From Novosphingopyxis baekryungensis DSM 16222 (lineage in GTDB: Bacteria > Pseudomonadota > Alphaproteobacteria > Sphingomonadales > Sphingomonadaceae), in NCBI RefSeq assembly GCF_000420305.1, contig NZ_ATUR01000006.1, positions 1 to 64,000 on the forward strand: a stretch of DNA of 64,000 nt. The letters are read 5' to 3'. Below the pieces are notes generated by a model. The model had not been told where the DNA came from and searched no databases. It saw nothing but the letters and a program-made list of their open reading frames with translations. Positions 34,470-43,262 of the stretch are shown here, in pieces (position 1 is the stretch's first letter; each line of letters opens with the position of its first letter). Both the position numbers and the translations under genes were made by a program.

Positions 34470-35834
34470 TCATCGAAATGGTGGTTCGTTGAAGGCACGC
34501 AATTTGCGGCTGTGCAGTTGTGCGCCGATTTGCCGCAATTTTTCGCAGCTCGCGATGCCGATTTGCAGATGTGCCGAAACCGACTCCTCATAGAAGCGAT
34601 TGGCCTGACCGGGCAGTTTGATCTCGCCGTGCAAGGGCTTGTCCGAAACGCAGAGCAATGTGCCGTAGGGCACGCGGAAGCGATAGCCCTGGGCCGCGAT
34701 CGTGGCCGATTCCATGTCGATCGCCACCGCACGGCTTTGCGAGAAACGCAGCGCACTGTCCGAAAAGCGCAGTTCCCAGTTGCGATCGTCCGTGGTGACC
34801 ACGGTGCCGGTCCGCATGCGCCGCTTCAGCGCATCGCGGTCGATATCCAGCACCTCCTGTGCCGATTCCGCCAGCGCCTGCTGCACTTCGGCGATCGGTG
34901 GGATGGGTATTTCCGTGGGCAGTACATCGTCCAGGATATGATCGTCGCGCAGATAGGCATGGGCGAGCACGAAATCGCCAATCCGCTGGGACGGACGCAA
35001 ACCGCCGCAATGGCCGATCATGAGGAAAGCCTCGGGCCGGAGCACGGCCAGATGATCGGTAATCGTCTTCGCGTTCGATGGCCCAACCCCGATATTGACG
35101 AGGCTGATCCCGCTGCCGTCTTCCGCGATCAGATGATAGGCCGGCATCTGGTGGCGTCGCCAGGTGCTGTCGGCCACCAGATCGGCGGCCTTGTCATGCG
35201 CCTCGTCGATCATCAGCCCGCCCGCACCGGATAGCGCCGTGAAGCGCCCCTTGCCGACTTGCTGGCAGCCCCAGCTGACGAATTCATCGATATAGCGGTG
35301 ATAATTGGTGAACAGCACGAAACGTTGGAAATGCTCCGGCGCAGTTCCGGTATAATGGCGCAGGCGCGCCAGCGAGAAATCCGTTCTCAGCGCATCGAAC
35401 AGGGCGAGTGGTGCGGGCTCGCCTTCGGGCGTGATGAACAGACCATCGGCCGCCTCGTCTCCGATATCGGCCAGATCGGTGGTCGGAAAATGGCGCGACA
35501 GCTCCTGCGAGCCGACCGACCCGAGGGCAATGCCATCGCCGGCGTCCAGCACATAGGGAAAGGGTATTTCCTGCTGGCTGGCCCCGCATTCGACGCGAAT
35601 TTCATATTGCGCATCGAGCAGCTTCAACTGCTCGGTCAAATAATTGGCAAACAGATCCGGGCGGGTGATGCTGGCAGCAAAACTGCCCGGGTTTACCAGC
35701 CGGCCGAAAGACGTGGTTCGGTGACGATCGCGCTTTTCCCCGTCATAATGAACGGTCAGCTGCGGATAGGCATACCGTCCTTCGCGCCGGGCAGACGGGG
35801 AGGGCGCTGTGCCGTCCGCGATGTAGGCCTGCAC
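34470..35834 (-). CDS. amn: AMP nucleosidase; conserved N-terminus extends to an AUC codon
   Basis: Amn hydrolyses AMP to adenine and ribose 5-phosphate and helps set adenylate levels. From the GTG at 35834 it has 454 residues: an N-terminal domain and a purine-phosphorylase-like catalytic domain (VNIGVGPSNAKTITDHLAVLRPEAFLMIGHCGGL, later AIDMESATIAAQGY). Homology clearly continues upstream: the frame reads ISPEAIIDDLRRRYEGAVANLRHD before the GTG, like the start of E. coli Amn. No ATG, GTG or TTG occurs there. A GGAGG site is placed 5 bases before an ATC at 35906, so the true start is probably AUC, giving 478 residues. The upstream peroxiredoxin stop lies 16 bases from that codon, suggesting coupling. 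Confidence 0.88.
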   Translation of the reverse strand: MQAYIADGTAPSPSARREGRYAYPQLTVHYDGEKRDRHRTTSFGRLVNPGSFAASITRPDLFANYLTEQLKLLDAQYEIRVECGASQQEIPFPYVLDAGDGIALGSVGSQELSRHFPTTDLADIGDEAADGLFITPEGEPAPLALFDALRTDFSLARLRHYTGTAPEHFQRFVLFTNYHRYIDEFVSWGCQQVGKGRFTALSGAGGLMIDEAHDKAADLVADSTWRRHQMPAYHLIAEDGSGISLVNIGVGPSNAKTITDHLAVLRPEAFLMIGHCGGLRPSQRIGDFVLAHAYLRDDHILDDVLPTEIPIPPIAEVQQALAESAQEVLDIDRDALKRRMRTGTVVTTDDRNWELRFSDSALRFSQSRAVAIDMESATIAAQGYRFRVPYGTLLCVSDKPLHGEIKLPGQANRFYEESVSAHLQIGIASCEKLRQIGAQLHSRKLRAFNEPPFR

Positions 35835-35911
35835 ATCGTGGCGCAGATTGGCGACGGCGCCTTCATAGCGCCGTCGCAGATCGTCGATAATAGCTTCGGG
35901 AGAGATGATAT

Positions 35912-35916
35912 CCTCC
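35912..35916 (-). promoter_or_regulatory. Ribosome site of amn
   Basis: GGAGG on the minus strand, 5 bases before the ATC at 35906 and 77 bases before the first conventional start codon (GTG at 35834). It overlaps the space just after the peroxiredoxin stop. Confidence 0.55.
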
Positions 35917-35921
35917 GTCTT

Positions 35922-36395
35922 TTAAAGCTGTTCGAGCATGTGGTCGGCAGAGCTGACGCGGAAATCGCCCGGCTGCTCCACGTTCAGGGATGTGACCACG
36001 CCATCGTCCACGATCATGGAAAAACGCTGGCCGCGCGTGCCCATGCCGAAACCGGTGCCGTCCATGGTGAGGTCGATCGCCTTGACGAACTCGCCATTGC
36101 CGTCGGCCAGCGGCGTGATGTCGCCGGCTTCTTCGGTCCACTTGCCGAGCACGAAGACGTCGTTGACCGCCGTCACGGCGATTTCATCGATGCCTTTGGC
36201 CTTCAGCTCGTCCGCCTTGTCGACGAAACCGGGCAGATGGCGCGCGGAGCAGGTTGGTGTGTACGCGCCGGGTACGGAAAAAAGCGCGATTTTGCGGCCT
36301 TTGAAGAATGTATCGAAATCGACCGGCTGCGGTCCATCATCCGTCATGGTGGTGAACTGCGCTTTCGGGAGGGTGTCGCCTTCTTTGATGGGCAT
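35922..36395 (-). CDS. Peroxiredoxin, Prx5 type, single Cys
   Basis: The 157-residue thioredoxin-fold protein reduces hydroperoxides. The peroxidatic Cys49 lies in PGAYTPTCSARHLPGF, the Prx5-type signature, and it is the only cysteine, so the enzyme must be resolved by an outside thiol such as glutaredoxin or glutathione. No signal peptide. amn begins 8-15 bases after its stop, so both are probably on one message. It is divergent from yqgE. Confidence 0.92.
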   Translation of the reverse strand: MPIKEGDTLPKAQFTTMTDDGPQPVDFDTFFKGRKIALFSVPGAYTPTCSARHLPGFVDKADELKAKGIDEIAVTAVNDVFVLGKWTEEAGDITPLADGNGEFVKAIDLTMDGTGFGMGTRGQRFSMIVDDGVVTSLNVEQPGDFRVSSADHMLEQL

Positions 36396-36504
36396 GATTG
36401 TCCTTTCTGGAACGGTTGATCTGGAACGTGCCTAGGGCAAAAGTTTCACCAGTGGAATGGTTGCATGCTGGACCCGTCACCTTTGCGGACTATGCTGCCA
36501 AGCC

Positions 36505-37068
36505 ATGACCGATCCTATATATTTTACCGGCCGCTGTCTTCTCGCCTTGCCCGGCATGGGCGATCCGCGCTTCGAGCAGGCGGTGATCGCGATCTGCATG
36601 CATGATGAAAATGGCGCAATGGGGATCGATCTGGGCCGCACCGTCGATGGTGTGCACGCCGCCGAGGTGTTCGTCCAGCTTGGGCTGGAGAGCGCGCAGG
36701 ATATGGGCGAACAGCCGCTTTTTCAGGGCGGCCCGGTGGAAATGGAACGCGGTTTCGTGCTGCACAGTCTGGATTATAGCCGCGGCGATACCGTCGACGT
36801 GGCCGGCCGCTGGGGCCTGACATCCAGCCTGACGATATTGGCGGACATCGCGGCGGGCAATGGCCCAGTCCGTTGGCGTCTGGCGCTGGGCTATAGCGGC
36901 TGGGATGCCGGCCAGCTGGAGGAAGAGCTGACCCGCCACGGCTGGTTGATCGCCGATTGCGACAAGGAGGTGCTGTTCGCAGCGCCGCCCGAAGAGCTGT
37001 GGCAGGCGGCTTATCGCAGCGCCGGGATCGACCCGGCCATGCTTTCGAGCGGTTTCGGCGCGGCATGA
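36505..37068 (+). CDS. YqgE/AlgH family protein
   Basis: The 187-residue protein has the YqgE (DUF179) pattern: FTGRCLLALPGMGDPRFEQAVIAICMHDENGAMGIDLGR at the start, later QPLFQGGPVEMERGFVLHS and LGYSGWDAGQLEEEL. The family is widespread but its activity is unclear. The start at 36505 is chosen because this is where the family homology begins; an upstream ATG at 36457 adds unrelated residues. Confidence 0.9.
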   Translation: MTDPIYFTGRCLLALPGMGDPRFEQAVIAICMHDENGAMGIDLGRTVDGVHAAEVFVQLGLESAQDMGEQPLFQGGPVEMERGFVLHSLDYSRGDTVDVAGRWGLTSSLTILADIAAGNGPVRWRLALGYSGWDAGQLEEELTRHGWLIADCDKEVLFAAPPEELWQAAYRSAGIDPAMLSSGFGAA

Positions 37069-37088
37069 CCACGCTCCGTCGAATTCGC

Positions 37089-37108
37089 ATATAAAGTTTT
37101 CTTTATAT
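37089..37108 (+). promoter_or_regulatory. Perfect palindromic operator upstream of ahcY
   Basis: ATATAAAG-TTTT-CTTTATAT is a perfect 8-bp inverted repeat with a 4-nt spacer in an AT-rich pocket, 92 bases before the ahcY start. It is unlike the GC-rich surroundings. It resembles, from memory, AT-rich palindromes described for SahR, the ArsR-family SAH-responsive regulator of ahcY and methionine genes in proteobacteria. No regulator gene is visible here. Confidence 0.55.
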
Positions 37109-37199
37109 TTAAATCATTGCTCGTTATGCAGGGTGCATACAGACCGCGGCTACGCTGCGCGCGGAGAATTTTCACGCCTGCTCCCAGGAGACAAACGAC

Positions 37200-38603
37200 A
37201 TGGCAACCGCCACCCAGGATTATATCATCGCCGATCTCTCGCTTGCCGATTATGGCCGCAACGAGATTACCATTGCCGAAACCGAAATGCCGGGCCTGAT
37301 GGCGCTGCAGGAACGCTATGGTGATGACAAGCCGCTCAAGGGCGCGCGCATCGCCGGCTCGCTCCACATGACGATCCAGACCGCCGTACTGATCGAGACG
37401 CTGGTCGCGCTTGGCGCCGAAGTACGCTGGACGACGTGCAACATCTATTCCACCCAGGATCATGCCGCGGCCGCGATTGCCGATCAGGGCATTCCCGTCT
37501 TCGCCGTCAAGGGCGAGACGCTTGGCGAATATTGGGATTATGTCGCGAAAATCTTCGATTGGGGCGATGAGCCGTGCAACCTGATCCTGGACGATGGGGG
37601 CGATGCCACGATGTTCGCGCTCTGGGGCGCACGGATGGAAGCAGGCGAAAGCATGCCGGCACCGGAGAATGAAGAAGAAACCGAGATGCAGCGCGCGCTG
37701 AAGGCGTTCGTCGAGCGCAAGCCGGGCTATCTGACGAAAACCGTGGAGATGATCCGCGGCGTGTCCGAGGAAACCACGACGGGCGTGCATCGCCTTTATG
37801 AACTGAGCAAGTCCGGCAAGCTGCCTTTCCCGGCGATCAATGTGAACGATTCGGTCACCAAGTCGAAGTTCGACAACAAATATGGCTGCAAGGAATCGCT
37901 GGTTGACGGCATTCGCCGCGGCACCGATGTGATGATGGCCGGCAAGCTGGCCTGCGTCGCGGGTTATGGCGATGTCGGCAAGGGCTCGGCCGCGTCGCTG
38001 CGCGGTGCCGGTGCGCGCGTCATCGTGACCGAGATCGATCCGATCTGCGCGCTGCAGGCCGCGATGGACGGGTTCGAGGTCGTGACCATGGAAGAGGGCG
38101 TGAAGCGCGCCGACATTTTCGTCACGACGACCGGCAACAAGGACGTCATCACCATCGAGCACATGCGTGGCATGAAGGACATGGCGATCGTCGGCAATAT
38201 CGGCCATTTCGATAATGAAATTCAGGTCGGTGCCCTGGAAAACATGAAGTGGACCGAAATCAAGCCGCAGGTCGACATGGTTGAATTCCCCGATGGCAAG
38301 CGGATCATCCTGCTGTCCAAGGGCCGCCTGCTGAACCTCGGCAATGCGACCGGCCATCCCAGCTTCGTGATGTCGGCCAGCTTCACCAACCAGGTGCTGG
38401 CGCAGATCGAACTGTTCACCAAGCACAAGACCGGTGAATATGAGAATGACGTCTACGTCCTGCCCAAGCACCTCGACGAGGAAGTGGCGGCGCTGCATCT
38501 TGCCAAGCTGAACGTGAACCTGACCAAGCTGAGCGACGCGCAAGCCGCCTATATCGGCGTGTCGCAGGAAGGTCCGTTCAAGCCGGAACATTACCGTTAC
38601 TGA
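37200..38603 (+). CDS. ahcY: Adenosylhomocysteinase
   Basis: AhcY splits S-adenosylhomocysteine into adenosine and homocysteine, removing the product that inhibits SAM-dependent methylases. The 467 residues contain the [15 protein letters not shown] segment, the catalytic [17 protein letters not shown] region, the NAD-binding loop [10 protein letters not shown] and a C-terminal KPEHYRY. The form with the extra 40-residue insertion ([12 protein letters not shown] region) is typical of many proteobacteria. Ribosome site AGGAGA precedes the ATG. It has its own promoter region with a palindrome. Confidence 0.97.
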   Translation: MATATQDYIIADLSLADYGRNEITIAETEMPGLMALQERYGDDKPLKGARIAGSLHMTIQTAVLIETLVALGAEVRWTTCNIYSTQDHAAAAIADQGIPVFAVKGETLGEYWDYVAKIFDWGDEPCNLILDDGGDATMFALWGARMEAGESMPAPENEEETEMQRALKAFVERKPGYLTKTVEMIRGVSEETTTGVHRLYELSKSGKLPFPAINVNDSVTKSKFDNKYGCKESLVDGIRRGTDVMMAGKLACVAGYGDVGKGSAASLRGAGARVIVTEIDPICALQAAMDGFEVVTMEEGVKRADIFVTTTGNKDVITIEHMRGMKDMAIVGNIGHFDNEIQVGALENMKWTEIKPQVDMVEFPDGKRIILLSKGRLLNLGNATGHPSFVMSASFTNQVLAQIELFTKHKTGEYENDVYVLPKHLDEEVAALHLAKLNVNLTKLSDAQAAYIGVSQEGPFKPEHYRY

Positions 38604-38633
38604 TCACGCTATCGCCTAGCGATGCGCATTCTG

Positions 38634-38669
38634 GGGGCGGTTGCCAATATGGTGACCGGCCCCTTTTTC
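38634..38669 (+). terminator. Rho-independent terminator of ahcY
   Basis: GGGGGCGGT (38634-38642) pairs with ACCGGCCCC (38656-38664), one mismatch, 13-nt loop, followed by TTTTT. It lies about 30 bp after the ahcY stop. Confidence 0.75.
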
Positions 38670-38740
38670 ATGCGCGCCACATGATGCCGGTTCTCCATCA
38701 TGGCCCTTGACCTCGCCAACGCTTCGCCTAGCCCGAAATT

Positions 38741-41086
38741 ATGAGCGGAGCGTTTTCCACCGTCCTTATCGGCATTGTTCTCGGCGCATGGCTGCTGGCC
38801 GGTGCATGGGCGCTGTGGTCCGGCCTGACGTTGCGCCGCAAGGCAGAGGCAAGCTTGCGCCAGACTGCGCGGCTTGGCCGGCTGATCGAAACTGCGCCCG
38901 CCATTCCGCTGATCGTCCGGCTCGACGGCAAGGTCGATGCGCCCGATCGGTTGCTGGGCTGGCTCGGTATCCAAGGTGAGATCAACCATCTGTCCGACCT
39001 GTCGAGCGAGGCGGATGGCAGCGGATTTGCCGCAGCCGATGTGGATCTGTTGATCGAGCAGGTGAGGCTTGCGCAGCGCACCGGCAAATCGTTCGAGCGT
39101 AGTTTTGCCGTGCAAGGCAGCGACCGTGCCCTGGCCATCCATGGCGGGCTGGCCGACAGCCAGATTTACCCCAATGGCGCGGCGCTGCTATGGTTTTTCG
39201 ATCGCTCCGAACCCTTCAGCAAGCATGCAAAACTGGCGGATGAGGCCGATGCGGCGCGGGCCGCCTTTGCTGCCCTGTCCGGATTGATCGAGGCGGCGCC
39301 CTTGCCGATGTGGCACCGCGCGCCGGATGGGGCGCTGATGCTGGTCAATCGGGCCTATGTTGCTGCGGTAGCGGGGCGTTCCGCGCAAGAGGTGGTCGAA
39401 CGCGGTACCGAACTGGTGGAGCCGGTGGAGGGCCGCTCCGCGCTTTCATTTGCGCAGGAAGCGGCGGACAAACGGGAGACACTGGAACGGGAAGTCACCG
39501 TGACGATCGACGGCGATCGCCGCAATATGCTGGTGGTCGACGTGCCCCTCGGCGAAACGGGCGTGGCGGGCTATGCGATCGAAATGCAGGAACTGGCCGA
39601 CACCCGCGCCAGACATCGCCGGTTCGTGGCGGCGCAGCGCGACCTGCTGGATGCGATGTCTTCCGGCGTCATCCAGTTCGATGCCGATCATCATGCGACC
39701 TTTGCCAATCTTCCCTTCCGGCGAATGTTCACCGTGGAGGAAAGCTGGCTGGCCGAACAGCCCGATTTCTCTCGCGTGCTGGACCGTATGCGCGATGCCC
39801 AGCGCTTGCCGGAGGTGCGCGACTTCGGCGCATGGCGGACCGAGCGCCAGCAATGGTTTCGCGCGCCCGAGCCGGTCGAGGAAAACTGGTTGCTGGCCGA
39901 CGGCACCCATCTGCGCGTCATCGCCCAGCCGACGCCGGACGGCGGGCTGCTGCTGATTTTCGAGGACCGGACCGAGCAGGCCCGGCTCGCCAGCTCGCGG
40001 GATACCTTGTTGCGGGTGCGCACCGCCACGCTCAACAATCTGTTCGAAGGCATCGCCGTGTTCGCATCGGATGGTTGTCTGAACCTGTGGAATGAGCGGT
40101 TTGCCGAAATCTGGAAGGCTGACGACAAGGCGCTGGCCGGCCATCCCCATATCGACAAGCTGATCACCGCCATCGCCCGTCAACTGGACGATCCCGCCAA
40201 GGCCGCGATCATGCGCGAGACCGTGCGCGCGGCGACGGAGAAACGCGCGCGGCGCGACGGCGAGATGCGCTTTGCCGATGGCCGCCATTTCCGCTTTTCC
40301 ACCATGCCGCTGCCGGACGGCAACGCGCTGTTTTCCATGCTCGATGTGTCGGACAGCCAGCGTATCGAGCGGGCGCTGCGCGAACGCAATGAGGCCCTGA
40401 CCGAGGCCGACGCCATCAAGGGCCGTTTCCTGTCGAACATGAGCTATGAATTTCGCACGCCGCTGACATCCATTCAGGGATTTGCCGAGATGCTGGCGGC
40501 CGGCATGGCCGGTGAACTGGAGGCGCAGGCGCGCGATTATGTCGACGCGATCCTCCAGTCGGTCGAGCGCCTGTCCGGGCAGATCAACACCGTGCTCGAT
40601 CTCAGCCAGGGCGAGGCCGGTGCGCTCCCGATCGACCGTCAGGCGCTGAAGCTGGCCGATCTGCTGAGCAAGCTGGCGGCGGATTATCGCGGTGCGGCCA
40701 AGCAGCAGGACATCGATCTCAGGCTGGACATACGCGGCAGCGCCGGCACCATCTTGGCCGACTCCAGGCGCGTTCGGCAGGCGCTGGATCATGTGCTTGG
40801 AAATGCGCTGTCCTATGCCGGGGCGGGCGCCGCCGTGCTGATTTTTGCGGATGGCACGAGGGACGCGGCGCGCATCGTGGTTTCCGACAACGGCCCCGGC
40901 ATGGATGGAAAAGCGCAGGCGCGCGCGCTCAACCGGCTGGAAAGTGCGAAGGACGACCTATCCGGGCAGGGAGGACTGGGGCTGCCTTTCGCACGCCAGT
41001 TGATCGAAGCCCATGACGGTACGCTCGAACTGATCTCCCAGCTGGGCGAGGGAACCATGGTCACCATCGGACTGCCGCGATCATGA
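38741..41086 (+). CDS. divL: DivL-type PAS pseudo-histidine kinase
   Basis: The 781 residues begin with one transmembrane helix (about 4-27), then three or four PAS-like domains, a HisKA-type dimerisation helix and an HATPase domain. In the helix the phosphoacceptor His is replaced by Tyr569 (NMSYEFRTPLTSIQGF). The ATPase boxes remain (LDHVLGNALSY, DNGPGMDG, GGLGLPFARQLIEAHDG). Caulobacter DivL has the same Tyr substitution and works as a signalling partner of DivK and CckA, not as an ordinary kinase. The neighbours tsaE, amgK, murU, addB, addA and trxA also match what I recall of the Caulobacter divL region. The tsaE start overlaps its stop by ATGA. Confidence 0.85.
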   Translation: MSGAFSTVLIGIVLGAWLLAGAWALWSGLTLRRKAEASLRQTARLGRLIETAPAIPLIVRLDGKVDAPDRLLGWLGIQGEINHLSDLSSEADGSGFAAADVDLLIEQVRLAQRTGKSFERSFAVQGSDRALAIHGGLADSQIYPNGAALLWFFDRSEPFSKHAKLADEADAARAAFAALSGLIEAAPLPMWHRAPDGALMLVNRAYVAAVAGRSAQEVVERGTELVEPVEGRSALSFAQEAADKRETLEREVTVTIDGDRRNMLVVDVPLGETGVAGYAIEMQELADTRARHRRFVAAQRDLLDAMSSGVIQFDADHHATFANLPFRRMFTVEESWLAEQPDFSRVLDRMRDAQRLPEVRDFGAWRTERQQWFRAPEPVEENWLLADGTHLRVIAQPTPDGGLLLIFEDRTEQARLASSRDTLLRVRTATLNNLFEGIAVFASDGCLNLWNERFAEIWKADDKALAGHPHIDKLITAIARQLDDPAKAAIMRETVRAATEKRARRDGEMRFADGRHFRFSTMPLPDGNALFSMLDVSDSQRIERALRERNEALTEADAIKGRFLSNMSYEFRTPLTSIQGFAEMLAAGMAGELEAQARDYVDAILQSVERLSGQINTVLDLSQGEAGALPIDRQALKLADLLSKLAADYRGAAKQQDIDLRLDIRGSAGTILADSRRVRQALDHVLGNALSYAGAGAAVLIFADGTRDAARIVVSDNGPGMDGKAQARALNRLESAKDDLSGQGGLGLPFARQLIEAHDGTLELISQLGEGTMVTIGLPRS

Positions 41087-41544
41087 CCGGGCCAGTGACC
41101 ATGAGCATCGCGAGCGTTGCCGATATGCTGACGTTCGGTCGTCAGCTGGCTGCGCAGATCCGGCGCGGGGACATGATCGCCCTCAGCGGCAATCTTGGCT
41201 CAGGCAAGACCGTGCTGGCGCGCGGCGTGCTGGAGGGTCTCGGCCACCAAGGGGAAGTTTCCAGCCCCAGTTACGCGCTGGTGCATCCCTATGACCCCCC
41301 CCATGTCCGTCTTCCGATATCTCATGTCGATCTCTATCGTCTCGACGATCCGGCGGCCCTCATCGAACTTGGTCTGGACGAGGCGCGGACCTATGGCGCG
41401 CTGATGGTCGAATGGCCGGAGCGCGGGGGACCGGGATTTGTTGCCGATGCGCTGCATATCACCATCGAACCGGAGGGACCGGACGCACGGCGGTTGACAG
41501 TGGCCGTGCCGCGTAGTTGGGAAACCCGATGGCCACCCAGATGA
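41083..41544 (+). CDS. tsaE: tRNA t6A biosynthesis ATPase TsaE
   Basis: TsaE is the ATPase that resets the TsaBD complex during synthesis of t6A37 in tRNA. The 153 residues show the P-loop SGNLGSGKTVLARGVL, the SPSYALVHPY motif and the HVDLYRLDD segment with the catalytic acid. t6A is the substrate of MtaB, encoded elsewhere in this window. The start at 41083 overlaps the divL stop; an in-frame ATG at 41101 is an alternative. Confidence 0.93.
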   Translation: MTGPVTMSIASVADMLTFGRQLAAQIRRGDMIALSGNLGSGKTVLARGVLEGLGHQGEVSSPSYALVHPYDPPHVRLPISHVDLYRLDDPAALIELGLDEARTYGALMVEWPERGGPGFVADALHITIEPEGPDARRLTVAVPRSWETRWPPR

Positions 41545-42521
41545 CACCACCGCCCGGCGCGCCCGCCTTTCTCAACGCCGCAGGGTGGACCGATGCGCGG
41601 ATCGAGCCGCTGGCCGGTGATGCCAGCTTTCGCCGCTACTTCCGTGTGGAAGATGTCGATGGCAATCGCGGCGTCCTGATGGATGCGCCGCCACCGCATG
41701 AGGACCCGGCACCGTTCGTCCAGATCGCCGGATATCTGGTGCAGCATGGGTTTCGTGCGCCCGAGGTCATCGCTAGCGATCTGGAGCGCGGCCTGGTGCT
41801 GCTGGAAGACCTAGGCAACCGGCGCATGCGCGAGCATCTGGCCTATCATCCTGAAGAGGAAGAGGCGGTCTATACGCAGGCGATCGACGAGCTTCTGAAA
41901 CTGCGCGCTCTGCCAGCGGCCGATGTGCCGGACTATTCGGTGGAAAAATATGTCGAGGAAGCCAATTTGCTGCCGGAATGGTTCGCGCCGGCTGCGCGGC
42001 TACGGGTCGATCAACCGGCCTATGAAGCGCTGTGGAAAGAACTGCTGACGCCCGTGGTGGCCGCGCAGAAAAAACCGGTGACGGTGCTGCGCGATTATCA
42101 TGCCGAGAACATCATGCTGATCGGAGAGGATCGCTTGGGTCTTCTCGATTTTCAGGACGCGCTGGCGGGCCATCCGGCCTATGATCTGGTCTCGCTGCTT
42201 CAGGACGCGCGCCGCGACGTGCCCGAAGCGCTGGAGGCCGAAATGCTGGGCCGCTATCTCGCTGAAACGGGCGAGGGCGAAGACTTCCGCACCCATTATG
42301 CGCTGCTGGGCGCGCAGCGAAACGCCAAGATCATCGGCATTTTTACACGCCTGTGGCGGCGCGACGGCAAACCGCGTTATCTGAGCTTTCTGCCGCGCAT
42401 GTGGAAGCTGCTGGAACGGGATCTGGCGCATCCCGCGCTCGCGCCCATGAAACAGTGGTTCGATGACAATGTGCCCGAGGACCGCCGCGCCGAACTCGTC
42501 ACAGCCAGTTCGGAGTTCTGA
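41529..42521 (+). CDS. amgK: Sugar kinase AmgK (MurNAc/GlcNAc anomeric kinase type)
   Basis: The 330-residue protein belongs to the aminoglycoside-phosphotransferase fold: GDASFRRYFRV nucleotide loop, catalytic RDYHAENIML with Asp and Asn, and the metal-binding LLDFQDALAGHPAYDL. The position directly before murU identifies it as AmgK, which phosphorylates MurNAc (and GlcNAc) at C1 in cell-wall recycling that bypasses de novo MurA synthesis. It overlaps tsaE by 16 bases with the ATG at 41529; an ATG at 41541 with a 4-base overlap is equally possible. Confidence 0.88.
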   Translation: MATQMTPPPGAPAFLNAAGWTDARIEPLAGDASFRRYFRVEDVDGNRGVLMDAPPPHEDPAPFVQIAGYLVQHGFRAPEVIASDLERGLVLLEDLGNRRMREHLAYHPEEEEAVYTQAIDELLKLRALPAADVPDYSVEKYVEEANLLPEWFAPAARLRVDQPAYEALWKELLTPVVAAQKKPVTVLRDYHAENIMLIGEDRLGLLDFQDALAGHPAYDLVSLLQDARRDVPEALEAEMLGRYLAETGEGEDFRTHYALLGAQRNAKIIGIFTRLWRRDGKPRYLSFLPRMWKLLERDLAHPALAPMKQWFDDNVPEDRRAELVTASSEF

Positions 42522-42522
42522 T

Positions 42523-43239
42523 ATGGCGCAGGTGACCGGTGCGATGGTGATGGCCGCCGGGCTCGGCAAGCGGATGCGCCCGCTGACGGCGAGCAGCCCC
42601 AAACCGCTGGTGCGCGTGGCGGGTGCGCCGCTGATCGATCACACCCTGCAGCATCTTGCCAGGGTGGGCGTGCGCGATGTGGTGGTGAATGTGCATTATC
42701 TGGCGGACGCGCTGGAAGGCCATGTTTCCAACGCCCCGTTCGGCATGAACTATGTGGTGTCTGACGAGCGCGAAAAGCTGCTGGAAACCGGTGGCGGGCT
42801 GGTCAAGGCGCTCCCGAAGATCGCGTCCGATCCCTTCTACTGCGTCAATAGCGACAATATGTGGGTGGATGGCCCCACCCCGGCCCTGACGCAACTGGCC
42901 GAGCAATGGGACGACAAGCGCATGGACGCGCTGCTGTTGCTCGTGCCCCATGCCCGTGCCCACCATCATGGTGGTATGGGCGATTTCCATCTGGACGGGC
43001 AGGGCCGCGTCACCCGCCGCATGGAGCGCAAGGTTGCGCCCTATATCTTCACCGGTATCCAGCTCATGGCCAAGCGCCTGATCGAAGGGCAGGATAGCGA
43101 GGCGTTCAGCACCAATCGCTTCTGGAACAGGGCGATCGATGCCGGGCGCCTCTATGGCGTGATGTTCGATGGCGAATGGTTCGATATCGGCACGCCCGCC
43201 GCGATCAAGCCCACGGAGCAATGGTTCGCTCATGGATAA
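42523..43239 (+). CDS. murU: N-acetylmuramate alpha-1-phosphate uridylyltransferase MurU
   Basis: MurU makes UDP-MurNAc from UTP and the sugar phosphate produced by AmgK. The 238 residues show the nucleotidyltransferase signature VMAAGLGKRMRPLTASSPKPLV at the start, the metal-binding NSDNMW in the middle, and YIFTGIQLM with the later GEWFDIGTP. The start is 1 bp after the amgK stop. It lacks the acetyltransferase domain of GlmU. Confidence 0.9.
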   Translation: MAQVTGAMVMAAGLGKRMRPLTASSPKPLVRVAGAPLIDHTLQHLARVGVRDVVVNVHYLADALEGHVSNAPFGMNYVVSDEREKLLETGGGLVKALPKIASDPFYCVNSDNMWVDGPTPALTQLAEQWDDKRMDALLLLVPHARAHHHGGMGDFHLDGQGRVTRRMERKVAPYIFTGIQLMAKRLIEGQDSEAFSTNRFWNRAIDAGRLYGVMFDGEWFDIGTPAAIKPTEQWFAHG

Positions 43240-43262
43240 GCCATTCGTGAACAGACTGGCAC

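Noticed and set aside
37069-37199. A SAH or SAM riboswitch in the ahcY leader
   Set aside because: The leader has one GC hairpin around 37143-37163 but I could not match the conserved core of either riboswitch class. The palindromic operator explains the leader better.
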